Shown piece after piece: positions 54,505 to 63,931 of a stretch of DNA of 64,000 nucleotides. The stretch lies in assembly GCF_013822155.1 (NCBI RefSeq), contig NZ_PNJW01000008.1, forward strand, positions 18,270 to 82,269, written 5' to 3'. Numbering within the stretch: position 1 is the first letter of the stretch; each line of letters starts with the position of its first letter. The DNA is from Flavobacterium sp. Its GTDB lineage: Bacteria > Bacteroidota > Bacteroidia > Flavobacteriales > Flavobacteriaceae. A model generated the notes under the pieces. That model had not been told where the DNA came from and searched no databases. It saw nothing but the letters and a program-made list of their open reading frames with translations. The translations under genes and the position numbers were made by a program.

Positions 54505-55452
54505 TTATTCTTTTGACGCTAAATATCTTTCTGCATCTAAAGCTGCCATACAACCTGTACCGGCTGCGGTTATTGCTTGTCGGTAAACATGATCAGCGGC
54601 ATCACCGGCCACAAAAACTCCGGGGACATTAGTTTTAGATGTGCCGGGAATATTTTTGATATATCCTGTTTCATCTAATGTAATAAAATCTTTAAAGATT
54701 GCAGTATTAGGTTCATGTCCAATGGCAACAAAGAATCCGGTAGTCGGAATTTCAGTTTCAACGCCACTTGTTCTTTCTTTTACTAAGACTGAACTAACCA
54801 CTTGACCGTCTCCCTTTACTTCTATGGTTTCGGTATTTAATAAGATTTCTATATTTTCAGTTTTTCTAACTCTGGTTTCCATTATTTTTGAAGCTCTGAA
54901 CTTTTCACTTCGCACTAACATGGTTACTTTTTTACACATTTTAGAAAGGTAATGTGCCTCTTCACAAGCTGAATCGCCGGCACCTACAATCACAACTTCT
55001 TGATTTCGGTAGAAGAAACCATCACAAACGGCACAAGCAGAAACACCACCCCCTAATTTCAAGTAATGTTGTTCTGAAGGTAAACCCAAATATTTTGCTG
55101 ATGCACCTGTAGAAATAATGACCGTTTCACAATGTAATTCTATGGTGTCATTTATCCAAACTTTATGAATAGGTCCGGTAAAATCAACTTTTGTTGCCCA
55201 ACCATCTCTAATGTCGGTATTGAATCTTTTGGCTTGAGCCTGAAGTTGAATCATCATTTCCGGACCGGTAACCCCATCAGGATAACCCGGAAAATTTTCA
55301 ACTTCATTAGTGGTTGTTAATTGACCACCGGGTTGAGTTCCTTGATATAACACTGGTTGCATACTTGCTCTGGCGGCATAAATAGCAGCAGTATATCCTG
55401 CAGGGCCAGAACCTATAATTAAACATTTTACTTTTTCTATCGTATTTGACAT
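54505..55452 (-). CDS. trxB: Thioredoxin-disulfide reductase
   Basis: 315 residues. FAD motif LIIGSGPAGYTAAIYAARA near 11-29, the redox-active CAVCDGFF near 140 (C-x-x-C), NADPH motif VVIVGAGDSACEEAHYLSK near 152-170 and the C-terminal GVFVAGDAADHVYRQAITAAGTGCMAALDAERYL. It uses NADPH to reduce thioredoxin. It is monocistronic, between a TACCTTTG box and a terminator. Confidence 0.97.
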   Translation of the reverse strand: MSNTIEKVKCLIIGSGPAGYTAAIYAARASMQPVLYQGTQPGGQLTTTNEVENFPGYPDGVTGPEMMIQLQAQAKRFNTDIRDGWATKVDFTGPIHKVWINDTIELHCETVIISTGASAKYLGLPSEQHYLKLGGGVSACAVCDGFFYRNQEVVIVGAGDSACEEAHYLSKMCKKVTMLVRSEKFRASKIMETRVRKTENIEILLNTETIEVKGDGQVVSSVLVKERTSGVETEIPTTGFFVAIGHEPNTAIFKDFITLDETGYIKNIPGTSKTNVPGVFVAGDAADHVYRQAITAAGTGCMAALDAERYLASKE

Positions 55453-55478
55453 GACTTAAATTTTTCAATTTCGAAGTG

Positions 55479-55486
55479 CAAAGGTA
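55479..55486 (-). promoter_or_regulatory. -7 box upstream of trxB
   Basis: TACCTTTG on the minus strand, 26 bases before the trxB ATG. No clear -33 TTTG at 19 bases. Confidence 0.5.
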
Positions 55487-55566
55487 AGTTTTAATAGAAA
55501 AAAAATTCTTAATTGTTGATTAGTTTTAATAAATTATAAAAAATGAAATTTTCTTTTGAGTTTTGA

Positions 55567-55597
55567 TTTGTAAAACATTTTATTTGTTTTATATTTG
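55567..55597 (+). promoter_or_regulatory. Promoter of tRNA-Pro
   Basis: TTTG at 55567-55570, a 19-base spacer, then TATATTTG at 55590-55597. A consensus match about 55 bases upstream of the mature tRNA. Confidence 0.75.
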
Positions 55598-55652
55598 CAA
55601 CCTCAAATAAGGGAAATGATTTGAAAATATCCCGATTTTGAAATTTGCTTTT

Positions 55653-55727
55653 CGGGGTGTAGCGTAGCCCGGTTATCGCGCCTGCTTTGGGAGCAGGAGG
55701 CCGCAGGTTCGAATCCTGCCACCCCGA
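55653..55727 (+). tRNA. tRNA-Pro (anticodon TGG)
   Basis: A 75-base cloverleaf: acceptor CGGGGTG / CACCCCG, D-arm GCG...CGC, anticodon arm CCTGC-TTTGGGA-GCAGG with TGG in the loop, and T-arm GCAGG-TTCGAAT-CCTGC, then discriminator A. The CCA end is not encoded (ACAA follows). It reads all or most proline codons. The adjacent tyrosine recombinase implies that the 3' half of this tRNA is the attachment site of the island. Confidence 0.95.
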
Positions 55728-55740
55728 CAACACTTACACT
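55700..55740. other. Probable left attachment site (attL) of the genomic island
   Basis: Inferred position: the tRNA-Pro T-arm and 3' end (CAGGTTCGAATCCTGCCACC), next to a tyrosine recombinase gene that points away from it. Tyrosine recombinases often use tRNA 3' ends. The matching direct repeat (attR) would lie past base 64000, so this cannot be confirmed here. Confidence 0.45.
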
Positions 55741-55751
55741 AAGTAAGGTCT

Positions 55752-55786
55752 AAAACCCTCAAATTCTATGAATTTGAGGGTTTTTT
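55752..55786 (+). terminator. Terminator after tRNA-Pro
   Basis: A stem of about 14 bp, AAAACCCTCAAATT / AATTTGAGGGTTTT, with loop CTATG, followed by more T. Confidence 0.85.
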
Positions 55787-55961
55787 GTTTTATATCATAT
55801 CAAGAAACCCCAATCAATATCAATCTAAATGTGAGTTAAACGGTGAGTCTTTTTAAGTTTTATATTTACTCACTGAATAGCTTATAAATAACTGCAAATC
55901 ATTTATTTACAACATTTATTTTGATGCTATTTATTATTGTTTGACTTCTTTACTGCATCCC

Positions 55962-55976
55962 TTCCAACGGTTGGAA
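55962..55976. promoter_or_regulatory. 15-base palindrome upstream of the integrase
   Basis: TTCCAAC-G-GTTGGAA, 42 bases before the integrase ATG. It could be an operator or a recombinase arm site. Only the symmetry is observed. Confidence 0.35.
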
Positions 55977-56018
55977 TGAGAGAACAGCGCCAAAGAGTAT
56001 GAGTTGAACATAAAATAA

Positions 56019-57260
56019 ATGGATATGAAGAGTAAAAACACCTTTGGGATTCAATTCGTGTTACGGTTGCCCAAGAACAAGAAAGATGAGACGGCCACTG
56101 TTTATGCAAGGATTACAGTAAACGGTCGCAGAGCTGAAATTTCCTTAAAAAGCAAAGTATCGATCAACAATTGGGACGAAGCAAAAGGAAAAGCAAAAGG
56201 GAAACGGCAAGAAATCGTAAAATTGAACAGTCACATGGAACAGGTGCGTTCTTTGATCTTTGATAGCTATCAGGAATTGATACAGCAAAACAAAGTGGTT
56301 TCTGTTGATGCTGTTAAAGCCAAATACCTTGGTGAAGATATAGAGGAAGCAATGACCTTGCTAAAGGTTATTGAATATCATAAGCAAGTAGCTATTACAA
56401 AACTTGCACCAGGCACCATGAAGAACTATTACACGACAGAAAGTTATCTCAAAAAGTTTATACAACATCAATATCGTAAAAATGATATAACACTGGATGA
56501 ACTCAATTATAAGTTCATTCTGGATTTCGAAAACTTCCTTATTAATTATGAGTCGGTTGATCATCATAAATCTCTTAATAATAATGGAGTGATGAAACAC
56601 ATGGAGCGTTTGCGGAAAATGGTAAATATGGCTGTTATGATGGACTGGCTAGAAAAGGATCCTTTTTCCAAATACAAACTCCACTTCGACAAGGTAGAAC
56701 GAGGGCATCTTACAAAGGAAGAATTAAAGGTATTGAGCAATAAAAATTTTAAAATTGAACGGTTGCAATCTGTACTTGATATGTTTCTTTTCAGTTGTCA
56801 CACGGGGCTTGCCTACATTGATATATTCAATCTAACCCGAGAAAACATTGCTAAAGGAATCGATGGCAGGGATTGGTTAATGACCAACCGACAAAAAACG
56901 AACACCACGGTTAGGGTTCCCCTCTTGCCGGAGGCGGTTCAATTGATCAAGAAATATAAAGACCATCCCGTAGCTTTAGCAAAAGTCACCCTTTTTCCAG
57001 TCATTTCCAATCAGCGCATGAACGGTTACTTAAAGGAGATTGCTGAAATCTGTGGAATCAATAAGAATTTTACGTTCCACCTTGCTAGACATACATTTGC
57101 TACCACTGTAACTTTGAGTAACGGTGTTCCGATTGAATCTGTCAGCAAGATGCTTGGGCACACTTCAATACGTACTACACAGATTTATGCAAAAGTTGTG
57201 GAACACAAACTTAGCGAGGATATGCAGAATCTAAGGGAGCGAATGGCTGTAAAGGGTTAG
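56019..57260 (+). CDS. Tyrosine recombinase / site-specific integrase of the island
   Basis: 413 residues, the length of Bacteroidetes mobile-element integrases. N-terminal arm-binding beta domain at about 8-90 (TFGIQFVLRLPKNKKDETATVYARITVNGRR), SAM-like core-binding domain at about 110-215 (LAPGTMKNYYTTESYLKKFIQ), and catalytic domain with the first Arg region MFLFSCHTGLAYIDIFNL near 253, HLARHTFATTVTLSNGV near 358 (H-x-x-R) and the nucleophile Tyr in TSIRTTQIYAKV near 390. GC content looks higher than in the housekeeping genes. It probably integrates the element at the adjacent tRNA-Pro. Confidence 0.93.
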   Translation: MDMKSKNTFGIQFVLRLPKNKKDETATVYARITVNGRRAEISLKSKVSINNWDEAKGKAKGKRQEIVKLNSHMEQVRSLIFDSYQELIQQNKVVSVDAVKAKYLGEDIEEAMTLLKVIEYHKQVAITKLAPGTMKNYYTTESYLKKFIQHQYRKNDITLDELNYKFILDFENFLINYESVDHHKSLNNNGVMKHMERLRKMVNMAVMMDWLEKDPFSKYKLHFDKVERGHLTKEELKVLSNKNFKIERLQSVLDMFLFSCHTGLAYIDIFNLTRENIAKGIDGRDWLMTNRQKTNTTVRVPLLPEAVQLIKKYKDHPVALAKVTLFPVISNQRMNGYLKEIAEICGINKNFTFHLARHTFATTVTLSNGVPIESVSKMLGHTSIRTTQIYAKVVEHKLSEDMQNLRERMAVKG

Positions 57261-57470
57261 CTCGATGCAATGGGTTTATTTTATAGAAGGTTTTTATAAA
57301 GAATGCGTCAGGTAAGCCATGCCTTTTCTAGCCAAATGGTGCCTTTGGATGCCAATTTATTAAAGCCTTTAGTCACTTTCAGTTCATTTGTATTCATAGT
57401 GGCAGAATTGATAACAGAAGACTGTTCTGCCCTTCAGAAAATTATTTTAATAATATCAAAGGAATTGCAA

Positions 57471-57758
57471 ATGAGAGTAGAACTTATCACCCGAGAGGAT
57501 CTTGAAAGTTTTAAAAAAGAACTTTTTGAAGAAATCAAAAGACATTCACCTTATATGAGAAAATCGGCACAAGAACCAAAGGAATGGTTGAAAAGCTATG
57601 AGGTACGTAAATTATTAGGAATTTCGGCAGGTACACTTCAAAACCTCAGGTTAAATGGAACATTACCCTATACTAAAATAGGTGGATTGATGTACTATCG
57701 TTACGAAGATATTCGGAAGTTGTTGGACGGTCATGAAAACCGAAAAGAAAGAACTTAA
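57471..57758 (+). CDS. Helix-turn-helix protein, excisionase-like
   Basis: 95 residues from the ATG at 57471 (MRVELITREDLESFKKELFEEI), which is preceded by a GGA-like spacing and begins the part that resembles known relatives; the track's 56 extra N-terminal residues from 57303 look like translated non-coding DNA. The C-terminal ~50 residues are a MerR/excisionase-type HTH_17 (LKSYEVRKLLGISAGTLQNLRLNGTLPYTKIGGLMYYRYEDIRKLL). Such proteins next to integrases in Bacteroidetes elements commonly act as recombination directionality factors. That role is inference here. Confidence 0.82.
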   Translation: MRVELITREDLESFKKELFEEIKRHSPYMRKSAQEPKEWLKSYEVRKLLGISAGTLQNLRLNGTLPYTKIGGLMYYRYEDIRKLLDGHENRKERT

Positions 57759-57793
57759 TGGTATGGGCAGGTATTTTTATTTTGGTCTATAAC

Positions 57794-57836
57794 AAACATA
57801 AAAATTTGGTATAATATTTACCAAATTTTTATGTTT
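57794..57836. terminator. Long AT-rich hairpin between convergent genes
   Basis: An 18-bp perfect inverted repeat (AAACATAAAAATTTGGTA / TACCAAATTTTTATGTTT) around a 7-base loop, between the helix-turn-helix gene and the end of hsdR. It could terminate both strands, but it lacks a GC-rich stem. Confidence 0.6.
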
Positions 57837-57844
57837 ATAGCAAA

Positions 57845-60820
57845 CTAAACGCTCCTTAAAACTCTGTCATACACCTCATTAAACCAAAGACGCTTAAACT
57901 CTTTATTCACCCTATCGTCAGTAAGTTTATTGTATAGACCCAACTTCCCATCAATAAAATTTAATAATTCATCATCGATCGTTTCGTCAAACTTATCTTG
58001 GATATTCGCTTTAGAGTTATTCTTATTAAAGAATGTCATTAACTCTTCGTTTTGATATACATTCTCTTTCATCTTCATAAATTCGATCTTGTCTTCATCT
58101 TTTAAATCTAAACCAAACGTGTCATTTAATACTTTTATGATTTTCGTCAATAGTTCAAATTCATCTTCTTGAGGACCAATACCACCACCAGGTTTTTGAC
58201 CTTGCATATTGGTTTCAGTACTTTCTAACTGTAAATCCGTGGTATATTGGTGCTGTAGCTTATAGCTATCTAATTCAACATTTTCTAGCACATCAGTTGG
58301 TAAGGACGATCTATTTGAAGGTAATTTCTTAAATAAAGCAGCCAATAATACATAGTATTTTTCTAAATCTACATCAGTAAAGGTGATGATTTGTGATAAG
58401 AATCTATATAAACGGATAAAATCATTGATAGATGCTTTTAAATCTATTTGTACTTCCTCTTCAAAGCCATTATAACGTTCAGCCAAATTATTTAGAATTG
58501 GTTGTAATTTTTCCATATTATCCCCTTTTCTAAAGAAGATTTCTGCAAAAGCATCTAAGTCATTTTTGTAAATTAAATTTGATGACTCAATTTTGTTCAA
58601 TACATCATAGACTGAATTTTGGTCGGTTTGATCTTCAAACTCCATTCTGTTGCTACCATAATAGAATTGAAAATCTAACTGTACTTTTTCAGGATCATTT
58701 ACAAAATCAAGTACCATAGTAGAATCTTTCCCTTTGCGTGTACGATTCAAACGACTAAGTGTTTGCACCGTACTTGAACCACCTAATTTCTTATCTACAA
58801 ACATTGTATGCAACAAAGGTTCATCAAAACCTGTTTGGTACATATTTGCAACAATTAAAATTCTATATTTAGGTAGTTTTAAAGCCTCTGGAACAGATAC
58901 TTTACCTTCTAGTTGGTTCATAGAAGCAGAGGTGTGTTCTGCGCCTGTATCGCCATCTGTAACCGTACCACTAAATGCTACTAAAGCTTCATAAGGCAGA
59001 TTCATTTCACGCATAATTTCATCAAACTTTAGTTTGTAACGAACTGCATGTAACCTGCTTTTTGTAACTAACATAGCACGCGACATTCCTTGAATTTCAT
59101 TTTGCGTTTGTGATGCAAAATGTTCTAGCATTATACGCGTTTTTTTATCAATAGCATGATCCTGTAAATCAACGTAATTAGCTAACAAACGTAACGTTTG
59201 TTTTTTAGAATATTCTTTGTCTTCTACCTCAGAACGTTTCACTAATTTATAGTAACGTCGCCAAGACATGTAATTTTTAAGTACATCTAAAATAAACCCT
59301 TCTTTTATAGCTTGTTCCATTGAGTACAGATCAAACTCAGTTTTATCACCTGCTTGATTTCTAGTCCCAAAGATTTCCAAAGTTTTAGTTTTTGGGGTAG
59401 CTGTGAATGCAAAGAAAGATATATTCTTTTGGTCACCTTTACTTAGGATTTCATCTTCAATAATATCATCTAAACTTTTTTCTACAATATCTTTATCTTC
59501 TGCTTCTTCCAAGGATAAAGCCTTACGAAGATGACGAGCTGATTCGCCTGCTTGTGAACTATGAGCCTCATCTATAATCACTGCAAATCTGCGATCCGAA
59601 AAGTGTGACACAGATTCAGATATAACCGGGAATTTTTGTAAAGTTGTTACAATAATTCTACTTCCATTTTCAATAGCAAGTCTTAAATCTTGTGCTGTTT
59701 TATTTTCATCTATATATGCCACTGCACCAGGAGTTTGCTCGAACTGGCGAATGTTATTTTGGATTTGTTTATCTAATACACGGCGGTCGGTAACTACAAT
59801 AGTGGTATCAAACAATGACTTGGAATCTGATGGTTTTTGATATACATCAGATAAACGGTGTGCTAACCAAGATATAGTGTTAGACTTACCAGAACCAGCT
59901 GAATGCTGAATTAAGTATTTTTGGCCTACACCTTTTTCTTTTACATCTGTCAATAATCGATTTACCGCACGGCGTTGATGAAAACGAGGAAAAATTAACA
60001 CTTCTGATTTCTTTACTTCAATGGCATTAGTTTTTGCATTAAAAACTTTTTCTTCATTGATTTGAAGATTGATAAAGTTCTGTACTAAATCTAGCAAAGA
60101 GTCTTTACGTAATACATCACGATACCAATACGCCGTAGCAAAATCATCTTCACAATAGTTTTCTAAATCTTGATTGAATGGTAAGAAAAATGTTTTCTCA
60201 TCTGCCAAACGCGTTGTCATGGCTACTTTTTCTGTACTTACAGCAAAATGAACCAAACACCGTTGAAATTCGAAAAGCTTTTCTTTAGAATCTCTATCTT
60301 TCCGATATTGCTCTATAGCTTGTGAAAGATATTGTCCCGTTAAAGCATTTTTTAGTTCAGCCGTAACTACAGGGATTCCATTGATAAAGAATGCTAAATC
60401 AAGTGAATTGTTGTTTTTGTTGGAATAAGCTAACTGACGAACAATAGTCAGTTTATTCTTTTTATAGTTTTCTAAATGTTCAGGAGAGCGGTTGTGGTTG
60501 GGCTTAAAGTAAGCCATTTTTAATTTAACACCACGATCTTTCATAGCGCCATCACGTAGCACTTGCAATGTTGTATTATTAGTAATAGACTTTGCTAAAT
60601 TTTCTACAATCTTTTGATTTGTTAAATCCCCGTATTGTTCCTGTAGCCTTGCGTATTCATTTGGTTGAGTATCTTGTACAAAGGCAACAATATCTTCCTC
60701 AATAAGACATAAATCTTTATTGTAAACACTAGTGTGTTTTTCTTGATACTCTTGTACGGTATTTACCAGATAATTTACCACATGCGCTTCGAATGCAGCT
60801 TCGTTCGTTCCTGTAGCCAT
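57845..60820 (-). CDS. hsdR: Type I restriction endonuclease subunit R (HsdR)
   Basis: 991 residues, normal for HsdR. Nuclease domain about 1-230 with SLDLAFFINGIPVVTAELKNALTGQ near 138-162 (the E-x-K site in AELKN). SF2 helicase with Walker A IQHSAGSGKSNTISWLA near 298, IVTTLQKFPVI near 393, DEAH box VIIDEAHSSQAGE near 418, FFAFTATPKTKTLEIFG near 470 and VQTLSRLNRTRKGKDS near 700. It translocates DNA and cuts away from the recognition site. It starts 6 bases after hsdS in the hsdM-hsdS-hsdR operon. The reading frame is intact. Confidence 0.96.
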   Translation of the reverse strand: MATGTNEAAFEAHVVNYLVNTVQEYQEKHTSVYNKDLCLIEEDIVAFVQDTQPNEYARLQEQYGDLTNQKIVENLAKSITNNTTLQVLRDGAMKDRGVKLKMAYFKPNHNRSPEHLENYKKNKLTIVRQLAYSNKNNNSLDLAFFINGIPVVTAELKNALTGQYLSQAIEQYRKDRDSKEKLFEFQRCLVHFAVSTEKVAMTTRLADEKTFFLPFNQDLENYCEDDFATAYWYRDVLRKDSLLDLVQNFINLQINEEKVFNAKTNAIEVKKSEVLIFPRFHQRRAVNRLLTDVKEKGVGQKYLIQHSAGSGKSNTISWLAHRLSDVYQKPSDSKSLFDTTIVVTDRRVLDKQIQNNIRQFEQTPGAVAYIDENKTAQDLRLAIENGSRIIVTTLQKFPVISESVSHFSDRRFAVIIDEAHSSQAGESARHLRKALSLEEAEDKDIVEKSLDDIIEDEILSKGDQKNISFFAFTATPKTKTLEIFGTRNQAGDKTEFDLYSMEQAIKEGFILDVLKNYMSWRRYYKLVKRSEVEDKEYSKKQTLRLLANYVDLQDHAIDKKTRIMLEHFASQTQNEIQGMSRAMLVTKSRLHAVRYKLKFDEIMREMNLPYEALVAFSGTVTDGDTGAEHTSASMNQLEGKVSVPEALKLPKYRILIVANMYQTGFDEPLLHTMFVDKKLGGSSTVQTLSRLNRTRKGKDSTMVLDFVNDPEKVQLDFQFYYGSNRMEFEDQTDQNSVYDVLNKIESSNLIYKNDLDAFAEIFFRKGDNMEKLQPILNNLAERYNGFEEEVQIDLKASINDFIRLYRFLSQIITFTDVDLEKYYVLLAALFKKLPSNRSSLPTDVLENVELDSYKLQHQYTTDLQLESTETNMQGQKPGGGIGPQEDEFELLTKIIKVLNDTFGLDLKDEDKIEFMKMKENVYQNEELMTFFNKNNSKANIQDKFDETIDDELLNFIDGKLGLYNKLTDDRVNKEFKRLWFNEVYDRVLRSV

Positions 60821-60826
60821 AGCGTA

Positions 60827-62128
60827 TTATATATCTATCTTGCCTGTTACGGCTTCTGAGATTAATGATTGACGGTATTCTTTTAGTTTGTCGATTTGAT
60901 TTGATATTTTTTCTTTCGCCTCATCTATTATTTGGAATTGTTTTTCAAAATATAATACAATATTTTTTTGATCCTCATAAGAGGGCAAAATTACTTTTAA
61001 TGATTTTAAAAGAGTTTGGCTTAAGGATGCTCTGGTTACAATATTCATCTCTTTAACTAATGAAACTCTAATATAATTACTTCTAAAAAAGTATTTAGAA
61101 TATTCAGGATATAATTCTTTTAAATTATAAGGTCTAAATCTTATAGTAAAACCTGAAAAAACTGCATTTTCAATTGTTTTTAGACAGGTGGATGCAATTC
61201 CAATCTCTTCAATAGTTTCAGATGTTCTAGTGAAGAAAACATCACCGTATAACACCGAATATGCTTCGCGATCTTCTTCAGAAGATTTTGCTAAACCTTC
61301 AATTTGAGTAGGTAACTCATAGTTTTTATAAATATCTCCATAACTTACAAATGGATAACCTTCACCAAAATAATCACCACCTTTACTTACACCATTTTGA
61401 CAACTTCCTAAATAACCAAGGGGTTTCACCTCCCAATGCTCAGGAATTTCCCCGATCCATTCGATACCAGAATCCTTCATTGAGGCAGATGGATTAAGTC
61501 CTTTGGTTGCCGTTTCATCGATAATGGTTTTTTTCTTTTCTTCTAAAGATAAAAGCATCTGCTCTTTTTTCAGAATAATGGTGTCAATCTCCGACGTTTT
61601 TTTATTCAAAAACTCAGCAATGCGGGCTTGGGTTTGGATTGGAGGAACTGGGATTAAAGAACTATTAATAACCTCTTGATTGAAAATTTTAGCACCATAA
61701 ATATTAATATTAGCATTCTGTTCTAATATAATAGGTAGCATATAATACAAATACCCCAAACATCTGTCATACTTTGGTACAATAGCTAAAATTGCTTCAT
61801 TTGTATATAAATCTTTCCCCGCAAAGGCTACTTTGCCTATACTCAATTTAAATGAATACAATAAGGATCCTTTTTTTACGGGCAATTTGCCTGAATTATC
61901 AACACCCTTTTGGCTTAACTTATTCTTCGTTTCAAAAATAACTTTTGAATTTAAATCAGATATTGTTACCCAATCATAGTCATCAGAGTCATAGAATTCT
62001 GATTTATTTGTTGGAGGTGTAAAACCAACACTAAAATCTAAAATATATTGAAAAGCAACAATCTTCCATGAGTTTGGTACGTTATTAATCCACCTTAATT
62101 TTAAGTATTTAGAATTAGTTACTACCAT
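60827..62128 (-). CDS. hsdS: Type I restriction-modification specificity subunit S (HsdS)
   Basis: 433 residues with two target recognition domains. TRD1 covers about 1-160 (NVPNSWKIVAFQYILDFSVG, ending SLIPVPPIQTQARIAEFLNKK). The central conserved helix region covers about 160-215 (TSEIDTIILKKEQMLLSLEEKKKTII, ETATKGLNP). TRD2 runs from about 220 (GIEWIGEIPEHWEVKPLGYLG) to about 385, followed by the distal helix (IDEAKEKISNQIDKLKEYRQSLISEAVTGKI). The two TRDs set a bipartite DNA target that cannot be read from sequence. The start overlaps the hsdM stop by one base (TAATG). Confidence 0.94.
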   Translation of the reverse strand: MVVTNSKYLKLRWINNVPNSWKIVAFQYILDFSVGFTPPTNKSEFYDSDDYDWVTISDLNSKVIFETKNKLSQKGVDNSGKLPVKKGSLLYSFKLSIGKVAFAGKDLYTNEAILAIVPKYDRCLGYLYYMLPIILEQNANINIYGAKIFNQEVINSSLIPVPPIQTQARIAEFLNKKTSEIDTIILKKEQMLLSLEEKKKTIIDETATKGLNPSASMKDSGIEWIGEIPEHWEVKPLGYLGSCQNGVSKGGDYFGEGYPFVSYGDIYKNYELPTQIEGLAKSSEEDREAYSVLYGDVFFTRTSETIEEIGIASTCLKTIENAVFSGFTIRFRPYNLKELYPEYSKYFFRSNYIRVSLVKEMNIVTRASLSQTLLKSLKVILPSYEDQKNIVLYFEKQFQIIDEAKEKISNQIDKLKEYRQSLISEAVTGKIDI

Positions 62129-63903
62129 TACACAAACAATTCTTTAATTAAATCAGAAATTCCTTTTTCACCATCTTTCCCAAACTCAAGATCTAAGATT
62201 TCTTGTTTGATATCTCTAGATGGACGTAAAGGCACATAATTGTAGAAATATTTAGAGAAATTAATCTCATAGCCAATTTTAATTTTGTTTGCATCTGGCC
62301 AAGCATGGTCTACATGCGGCAAGATGTTTTCTGCAAAATATGTGCGAATATCCGCAGACAATGGAATGCGTTCTGTACTGCGTTTTTTGGAATCGGCAAC
62401 TAATTCCCCTTTTTTATCTTTTTTAAACTCACCATTCTCATCCAAGATTGGTCGTTCAACTGGTACACTATAATAGCCGAAGAATTCATTATCAAAAATT
62501 TTTGAATACTCATTTTCCTCAAAATTTGAGTAGATATCTACTACACTATCAATGTGCTGTTCCAGTATCTCGTTACGTTTATTACCTAAGCTACGTTTAT
62601 TAGATACAGCAAAACCTGTTTTACCCGCACGCTTATCCTCGACATCAGACGAATTTATTAATTGTACTTTACCACGACGATGGGTAGGTTTATTATTGTC
62701 TAAAAACCAGATATAGGTACCAATACCGGTATTATAGAACATGTCTTTTGGTAAAGAAATGATACAATCTAATAAATCGCTTTCAATAATAAATTTACGG
62801 ATATCGCTTTCGCCACCACCAGCACTACCTGAAAATAGAGGTGAACCGTTGGTTACGACAGCTATTTTACCACCCGATGTTTCCATTTTAGAAATCATAT
62901 GCTGCAAGAACAATAATTGTCCATCACCTTTTGAAGGTAAACCTGCATAAAAACGACCAGCAGGGTTGGTACTTTCGTTTAATACAAAATCGTAATCCTT
63001 TGCCCATGTAACGCCATACGGAGGATTAGCAAATTGGTAGTGAAATTTTTTATCTGGGAAACGGTCATTTGTTAAGGTATTTCCGTGTTTAATATTATCT
63101 ACATCACCTCCCGAAATTAAAGCTTCGGCTTTGGCAATCGCATAAGACTGCTCATTGATTTCTTGACCGTAAGTAAAAATGGTTGGTTTTGGTCCTACGG
63201 TGAATAATTCATCAACAATATAATTCTTCGCTAAATTAACCATACCGCCAGTACCCATTGTTGGATCATAGACAGTACGAATGATTCCAGATTGTGCTAA
63301 TTCTTCTTTTTCTGTAGAGAAAACCACTTTATACATCAATTCAATTACATCACGTGGTGTAAAGTGCTCTCCAGCCGTTTCATTGGATTGTTCGTTCGAG
63401 ATTCGTATCAACTCTTCGAATACATATCCCATATTTTGGTTATCGTACTTACTTAAAGATAAATCTACATCGCACATGGCTTTCACCATTTCGTACAATA
63501 ATTTATTCTTTTGTAGACGAGCAATGATTTTTTCGAATTGAAAATTTTCTAAAATTTCAATTACAATAGCATTAAAACCATTTAAATAATTATGGAAATC
63601 GATATCGATTGTTTTCGTACTTTCTTTTAATGAGTCAAATGTGTGTCTGGATGTATTATGAAAATTCAGACCACCAGCTGCTTTTTTTAGGATAGGTGCT
63701 AATTTATCATCTGCTACCTTTCCTTTAAAATTTTCGTAAGCAGTACGTACATTTTCGTTTTTGTCTTTTAAGATACAATCTAAACGACGTAATACGACGA
63801 ATGGTAATAATACATCACCAATTTCGTTTTTCTTGAAAACATTCCATAGTACCTTATCAGTAATATTAAAAATAAAGCTTATATCAGGTCTTTTTATAGA
63901 CAT
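62128..63903 (-). CDS. hsdM: Type I restriction-modification methyltransferase subunit M (HsdM)
   Basis: 591 residues. N-terminal HsdM helical domain (ISFIFNITDKVLWNVFKKNEIGDVLLPFVVLRRLDCIL near 8-45), then N6-adenine methyltransferase with EHFTPRDVIELM near 180, motif I YDPTMGTGGMVNLAKNYI near 215 (the usual PxCGTGG cysteine is Met here), GQEINEQSYAIAKAEALI near 246 and NPPYGVTW near 292 (motif IV). It methylates adenine to protect self DNA and forms the M2S core. It is the first gene of the operon, behind a consensus promoter. Confidence 0.95.
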   Translation of the reverse strand: MSIKRPDISFIFNITDKVLWNVFKKNEIGDVLLPFVVLRRLDCILKDKNENVRTAYENFKGKVADDKLAPILKKAAGGLNFHNTSRHTFDSLKESTKTIDIDFHNYLNGFNAIVIEILENFQFEKIIARLQKNKLLYEMVKAMCDVDLSLSKYDNQNMGYVFEELIRISNEQSNETAGEHFTPRDVIELMYKVVFSTEKEELAQSGIIRTVYDPTMGTGGMVNLAKNYIVDELFTVGPKPTIFTYGQEINEQSYAIAKAEALISGGDVDNIKHGNTLTNDRFPDKKFHYQFANPPYGVTWAKDYDFVLNESTNPAGRFYAGLPSKGDGQLLFLQHMISKMETSGGKIAVVTNGSPLFSGSAGGGESDIRKFIIESDLLDCIISLPKDMFYNTGIGTYIWFLDNNKPTHRRGKVQLINSSDVEDKRAGKTGFAVSNKRSLGNKRNEILEQHIDSVVDIYSNFEENEYSKIFDNEFFGYYSVPVERPILDENGEFKKDKKGELVADSKKRSTERIPLSADIRTYFAENILPHVDHAWPDANKIKIGYEINFSKYFYNYVPLRPSRDIKQEILDLEFGKDGEKGISDLIKELFV

Positions 63904-63931
63904 ATTATTCTAGTGTTTGATTTTGTTAATG

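Noticed and set aside
55509-55733. Minus-strand ORF across the tRNA (GWQDSNLRPPAPKAGAITGL)
   Set aside because: This is the antisense translation of the tRNA-Pro gene, a well-known spurious protein; the tRNA cloverleaf explains the sequence.
57303-57470. N-terminal extension of the HTH protein in the ORF track
   Set aside because: The first 56 residues do not look like the family, while the ATG at 57471 starts a normal-length excisionase-like protein.
57794-57836. Possible miniature mobile element or CRISPR-like repeat
   Set aside because: A single inverted repeat with no flanking duplication and no repeats with spacers; a terminator between convergent genes is a simpler explanation. No CRISPR array was seen anywhere in the window.
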